A stretch of DNA of 64,000 nt from Ehretia macrophylla (Eukaryota; Streptophyta; Magnoliopsida; Boraginales; Ehretiaceae): contig CM075775.1 in assembly GCA_037974665.1 (NCBI GenBank), positions 36,048,152 through 36,112,151 of the forward strand, read 5' to 3'. Position 1 is the stretch's first letter. The number at the start of each line of letters is the position of its first letter. The translations under genes were made by a program, and so were the position numbers. This document shows positions 59,301 through 64,000 of the stretch, in pieces. The notes under the pieces are model-generated. The model searched no databases. It saw only the letters and a program-made list of their open reading frames with translations, and had not been told where the DNA came from.

Positions 59301-62300
59301 GCACAGCATAGCAGGCTAGGTGCCCTCGTCATAGAGCTCTCAAAGAGCTTTCCAACGGTATGTTGTGCACCGCGTAACTCCTTACGAATCAAAAGTTAAG
59401 GGCACCAGAGCAACGGATGCCTAGTCACAAGCCCCACACCTTCTGTTTGCGGGCCCAGTCTCTACGTGAAGTGAAGCTGTCTTGTGCAAGGTGCCATGAG
59501 ATTCAGAAATAGAAATGTGATGGATTAAGTTGTCGTCATTTTAGCGACTCATGACGTACGATCCGGGATGAAAAAACAGCGTAAAAGAAGAAAAGTGTCC
59601 CGAAACTAATGAAAACGTTCGATTTTGGGCTCCGAAAATAGGCGCAACCGAGCAAGCTGGGTGTCCCCGTCGTAGAGCTCTCAAAGAGCTTTCCAACGGT
59701 ATGTTGTGTGCCGCGTAACTCCTTACAGATCCAAAGTTATGAGCACCGGAGCGACGGATACCTGGTCACAAGCCCCACGCCTTCTGTTTCCGGGCCCAGC
59801 CTCTACGTGAAGTGAAGTTGTCTTGCCCAAGGTGCCATGTCATTCGGTAATAGAAATGTGATGGATTAGGTTGTTGTGTTTTTCGAGGCTCACGACGTAC
59901 GATCCGGGACAGAAAAATAGCACAAAAGAAGAAAAGTGTCCCAAAACTTATGAAAATGTTCAATTTTGGGCTCCAAAAATAGGCGCAACCGAGCAGGCTA
60001 GGTGCCCCGATCGTAGAGCTCTCAGAGTGATTTCCAACGGTATGCTGTGCACCGCGTAACTTCTTGCGGATCAAAAGTTATGGGCAACGGAGCGACGGAT
60101 ACCTGGTTACAAGCCCCAAGCCCTCTGTTTGCGGGCCCAGCCTCTACGTTAAGTTAAGTTGTCTTGCCCAAGGTGTCATGTGATTCGGTAATAGAAATGT
60201 GATGGATTAGGTTTTCGTCCTTTTCGCGTCTCACGACGTATAATCCAGGACGGAAAAACTGCGCAAAAGAAGAAAAGTGTCCCGAAACTTATGAAAATAT
60301 TCGATTTTGGGCTCCGAAAATAGGCACAGCCAAGCAGGCTAGGTGCCCTCATCGTACAACTCTCAGACAGCTTTTCCAACGGTATGCTATGCACTGCGTA
60401 GCTCCTTACAGATCAAAAGTTATGGGCACCGGAGCAACGGATACCTTATGACAAGCCCCACGCCCTCTGTTTACGGGCCCAGCCTCTACATGAAGTAAAG
60501 TTGTCTTGCCCAAGGTGCCGTGGGATTCAGTAATAGAAATGTGATGGATTAGGTTGTCGTCCTTTTTGAGACTCACGACATACGATCCGGGACGAAAAAA
60601 TAGCACAAAAGAAGAAAAGTGTCCCAAAACTTATGAAAATATTCGATTTTGGGCTCAAAAATCAGGCACAGCCGAGCAGGATAGGTGCCCTCATTGTAGA
60701 GCTCTCAGAGAGCTTTCCAACGGTATGTTGTGCGCCGCGTAACTCCTTACGGATCAAAAGTTAAGGGCACTGGTGCAATGGATTCCTGGCCACAAGCCCC
60801 ACGCCTTCTGTTTGCGAGCCCAGCCCCTACGGGAAGTGAAGTTGTCTTGCGAAAGGTGCCGTGGGATTCGGTAATAGAAATCTAATGGATTAGGTTGTCG
60901 TCCTTTACGCGGCTCACGACGTACGATACGGGATGAAAAAACAGCGCAAAAGAAGAAAACTGTACCGAAAATTATGAAAATGTTTGTTTTTTGGCTCTGA
61001 AAATAGGCGCAGCCGAGCATGCTTGGAGCCCACACTGTAGAGCACTCGGAGAGCTTTCCAACGGTATACTATACGCCGCGTAACTCCTTACGGATCAAAA
61101 GTTATGGGCACCGGAGTGACGGATATCTGGTCATAAGCCCCACGCCCTCTGTTTGCGGGCCCAGCCTCTACGTGAATTGAAGCTGACTTGCCCAAGGTGT
61201 CGTGGGATTCGGTAAAAGAAATGTGATGGATTAGGTTGTCGTCCATTTTGCGGCTCACGACGTACGATCCGAGACGAAAAAACTGCGCGAAAGAAGAAAA
61301 GTGTCCCAAAATTGATGAAAATATTCGATTTTGGGCTCCGAAAATAGGTGCGGCTGACCAAGCTGGATGCCCCCGTTGTAGAGCTCTCGGAGAGCTTTCC
61401 AATGGTATGTTGTGCGCCGCGTAACTCCTTACGGATCAAAAGTTATGAGCACCGGAGAGACGGATACCTGGTTACAAGCCCCACGCCCTCTGTTTGCGGG
61501 CCCAGCTTCTATGTGAAGTGAAGTTGTCTTGCCCAAGGTGCCGTGTGATTCAGTAATAGAAATGTGATGGATTAGGTTGTCGTCCTTTTTGCGGTTCACG
61601 ACGTACGATCTGGGATAAAAAAACCGCTTAAAAGAAGAAAAGTGTCCCAAAACTTATGAAAATGTTCGATTTTGGGCTCCAAAAATAGGCGCAACCAAGC
61701 AGGCTAGGTGCCCCCATCATAGAGCTCTTAGAGCGCTTTCCAATGGTATGTTGTGCGCCACGTAACTCCTTACGGATCAAAAGTTATGGGCACTGGAGCG
61801 ACAGATACCTGGTCACAAGCCTTACGCCCTCTGTTTGCAGGCCCAGCCTCTACGTGAAGTAAAGTTGTCTTGCCCAAGGTGCCGTGGGATTCGGTAATAT
61901 AAATATGATGGATTAGGTTGTTGTCCTTTTCGCAGCTCACGATGTACGATCCAGGACGAAAAAACAGCGTAAAAGAAGAAAAGTGTCCCGAAATTGATGA
62001 AAACGTTCAATTTTGGACTCCGAAAATAGGCGCAACAGAGCAAGCTCGGTGCCTCCATCATAGAGCTCTCATAAAGCTTTACAACGGTATACTGTGCACC
62101 GCGTAACTCCTTACGGATCAAAAGTTATGGGCACCGGAGCGACGGATACCTGGTCACAAGCCCACACCCTTTGTTTGTGGGCCCAACCTCTACGTGAAGT
62201 GAAGTTGTCTTATCCAAGGTGCCGCGTGATTCGGAAATAGAAATGTGATGGAATAGGTTGTCGTCCTTTTCGCGGCTCACGACGTACGATCCGGGACTGA

Positions 62301-62459
62301 AAAACAGCGCAAAAGAAGAAAAGTATCCCAAAACTTATGAAAATGTTTGATTTTGGGCTCCGAAAACTAGCGCAACCGAGCAGGCTAGGCGTCCCCATTG
62401 TAGAGCTCTTAGAATGCTTTCTAACGGTATGCTGTGCGTCGCGTAACTCTTTACGGATC

Positions 62460-64000
62460 AAAAGTTATGGGCACCGGAACGACGGATACCTTGTTACAAG
62501 CCCCACGCCCTCTGTTTGCGGGCCCAGCCTCTACGTGAAGTGAAGTTTTCTTGCCCAAGGTGCCATGTGATTCGGTAATAGAAATGTGATGGATTAGGTT
62601 GTCGTCCTTTTTGTGGCTCCCGACGTATGATCCGGGACAGAAAAACAGCGTAAAAGAAGTAAAGTGTTCCCAAACTTATGAAAATGTTTGATTTTGAGCT
62701 CTGAAAACAGGCGCAGCCAATCAAGCAAGGTTCCCACATCATAGAGCTCTTAAAGAGCTTTCCCACTGTTTGTTGTGCACCGCGTAACTCTTTACGAATC
62801 AAAAGTTATGGGCACCGTAGCGACAGATACCTGGTCACAAGCCCCTTACCCTCTGTTTACGGGCCCAGCCTCTATGTGAAGTGAAGTTGTCTTGCCCAAG
62901 GTGTCGTGGGATTCGGTAATAGAAATGTGATGGATTAGGTTGTCGTCCTTTTCGCGCCTCACGACGTACGATCCAGGACGGAAAAACAGCACAAAAGAAG
63001 AAAAGTGTCTCGAAACTTATGAAAACGTTCGATTTTGAGCTCCAAAAACATGTGCAGCTGAGCAGGCTTTGCTGCCCCCGTAGTAGAGCTCCCGGAGAGC
63101 TTTCCAATGGTATGCTGTGCACCGCGTAACTCTTCACGGATCAAAAGTTATGGGCACCGGAGCGACGTATACCTGGCCACAAGCCCCATGCCCTCTATTT
63201 GCGGGCCCAACCTCTACCTGAAGTGAAGTTGTCTTGCCCAAGGTGTCGTGTGATTCGGAAATAGAAATGTGATGGATTAGATTGTCATCCTTTTCGTGGC
63301 TCATGACGTACGTTCCGAGACAGAAAAATAGCGTAAAAGAAGTAAAATGTTCCCAAACTTATGAAAATGTTTGATTTTGAGCTCCAAAAACAGGCGCAGC
63401 CAATCAGGCAAGGTGCCCACATCGTAGAGCTCTTAGAGAGCTTTGCAACTGTATGTTGTGCACCGCGTAACTCCTTACAGTTCAAAAGTTATGGACACCA
63501 TAGCGACGGATACCTGGTCACAAGCCCCTCGCCCTCTGTTTGCGGGCCCAGCCACTATGTGAAGTGAAGTTGTCTTGCCCAAGGTGTCGTGGGATTCGGT
63601 AATAGAAATGTGATGGATTAGGTTGTCGTCCTTTTCGCAGCTCACGACGTACGATCTGAGACGGAAAAAAAGCACAAAATAAGAAAAGTGTCTCAAAACT
63701 TATGAAAATGTTCGATTTTGAGCTCCAAAAATAGGTGCAACCGAGCAGGCTTTGCTACCCCCGTTGTAGAGCTCCCGGAGAGCTTTCCAATGGTATGCTG
63801 TGCGCCGCGTAACTCCTTACGGACCAAAAGTTATGGGCACCGGAGCAACGATTACCTGGCCATAAGCCCCATGCCCTCTGTTTGCAGGCCCAGCCTCTAC
63901 ATGAAGTGAAGTTGTCTTGCCCAATGTGCCATGTGATTCGGTAATAGAAATGTCATGGATTAGGTTGTCGTCTTTTTCGCTGCTCACAATGTACGATCCG
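62460..64000. repeat. Local higher-order repeat: dimer of 683 bp
   Basis: GCGTAAAAGAAGTAAA recurs at 62648 and 63331, and GAGCTCCCGGAGAGC at 63086 and 63769, both 683 bp apart; the intervening monomers lack them. It may continue past the window. Confidence 0.85.

Larger units (their letters stand above)
45377..64000. repeat. Satellite array, right block (~54.6 monomers, runs off the window)
   Basis: Continuous head-to-tail 341-bp monomers with no insertion to the end of the window. Monomers vary by substitutions and by 1-11-bp indels. Homogenisation is local: neighbouring near-copies at 46.15-46.85 kb, a 1353-bp tetramer at 55.8-59.3 kb and a 683-bp dimer at 62.46-64.0 kb. Each monomer has a dyad AGCTCTC-N-GAGAGCT. 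No coding gene: the many ~100-codon frames are the same satellite segment read repeatedly. Confidence 0.97.

Noticed and set aside
45813..62802. Dozens of ~60-116-codon ORFs on both strands of the satellite, many beginning MIRKELRGAQHTVGKLSESS or MGHFSSFALFF
   Set aside because: They are the same monomer segment read again and again, are broken at random in many monomers, have no start context and resemble no family. They are a by-product of low stop density in the repeat.
35771..64000. CRISPR-like regular repeats
   Set aside because: Period 341 bp with no unique spacers; the whole unit repeats. It is a plant satellite.

Overview
This window is plant (angiosperm) nuclear heterochromatin. It is a tandem satellite with a monomer of about 341 bp, broken up by a nest of long-LTR Ty3/Gypsy retrotransposons. 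I see no host protein gene, rRNA, tRNA or CRISPR array. The plant assignment rests on three things: chromovirus-type gag-pol polyproteins with a C-terminal chromodomain, primer-binding sites matching plant initiator-Met tRNA (TGGTATCAGAGC), and 2.3-3.7 kb LTRs with TG...CA ends and 5-bp target duplications. The species cannot be told from the sequence. The Tekay/Del-like clade is my inference from long LTRs, a single gag-pol frame and the chromodomain.

Layout: satellite 1-1031; composite element A (minus strand) 1032-35770; satellite 35771-42438; truncated element D (minus) 42439-45376; satellite 45377-64000. There are about 77 monomers in all. Element A landed inside one monomer, and its target duplication (CTATG/CTGTG) can still be read. 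A was then hit three times: by B1 (8120-17613, TSD TCTAG) at the gag/protease junction, by B2 (19053-28565, TSD TAATC) in its 5' LTR, and by C (29463-33179, TSD GTTGT), a solo LTR of A's own family in the opposite orientation, also in the 5' LTR. Removing B1, B2 and C restores two A LTRs of 3563 and about 3555 bp.

Coding state: A is badly decayed, with nonsense codons, frameshifts, loss of the protease active-site segment and a 69-bp integrase duplication. B1 has two TAG stops in an otherwise open gag-pol frame. B2 has one TGA, between the gag zinc knuckles and the protease, and an otherwise open 1538-codon frame with recognisable protease, RT, RNase H, integrase and chromodomain. D keeps only one LTR and the last ~190 codons of pol.

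The points most worth a second look are these. The satellite contains several different local higher-order repeats (tetramers of 1363 and 1353 bp, a dimer of 683 bp), one marked by a shared 11-bp deletion. The LTRs of three element families share blocks in the same order that end in a splice-acceptor-like CAG followed, in the same phase, by a short acidic reading frame. In the B family that frame differs between copies B1 and B2 only at synonymous positions. Element A also has a possible 204-bp intron at the start of gag.
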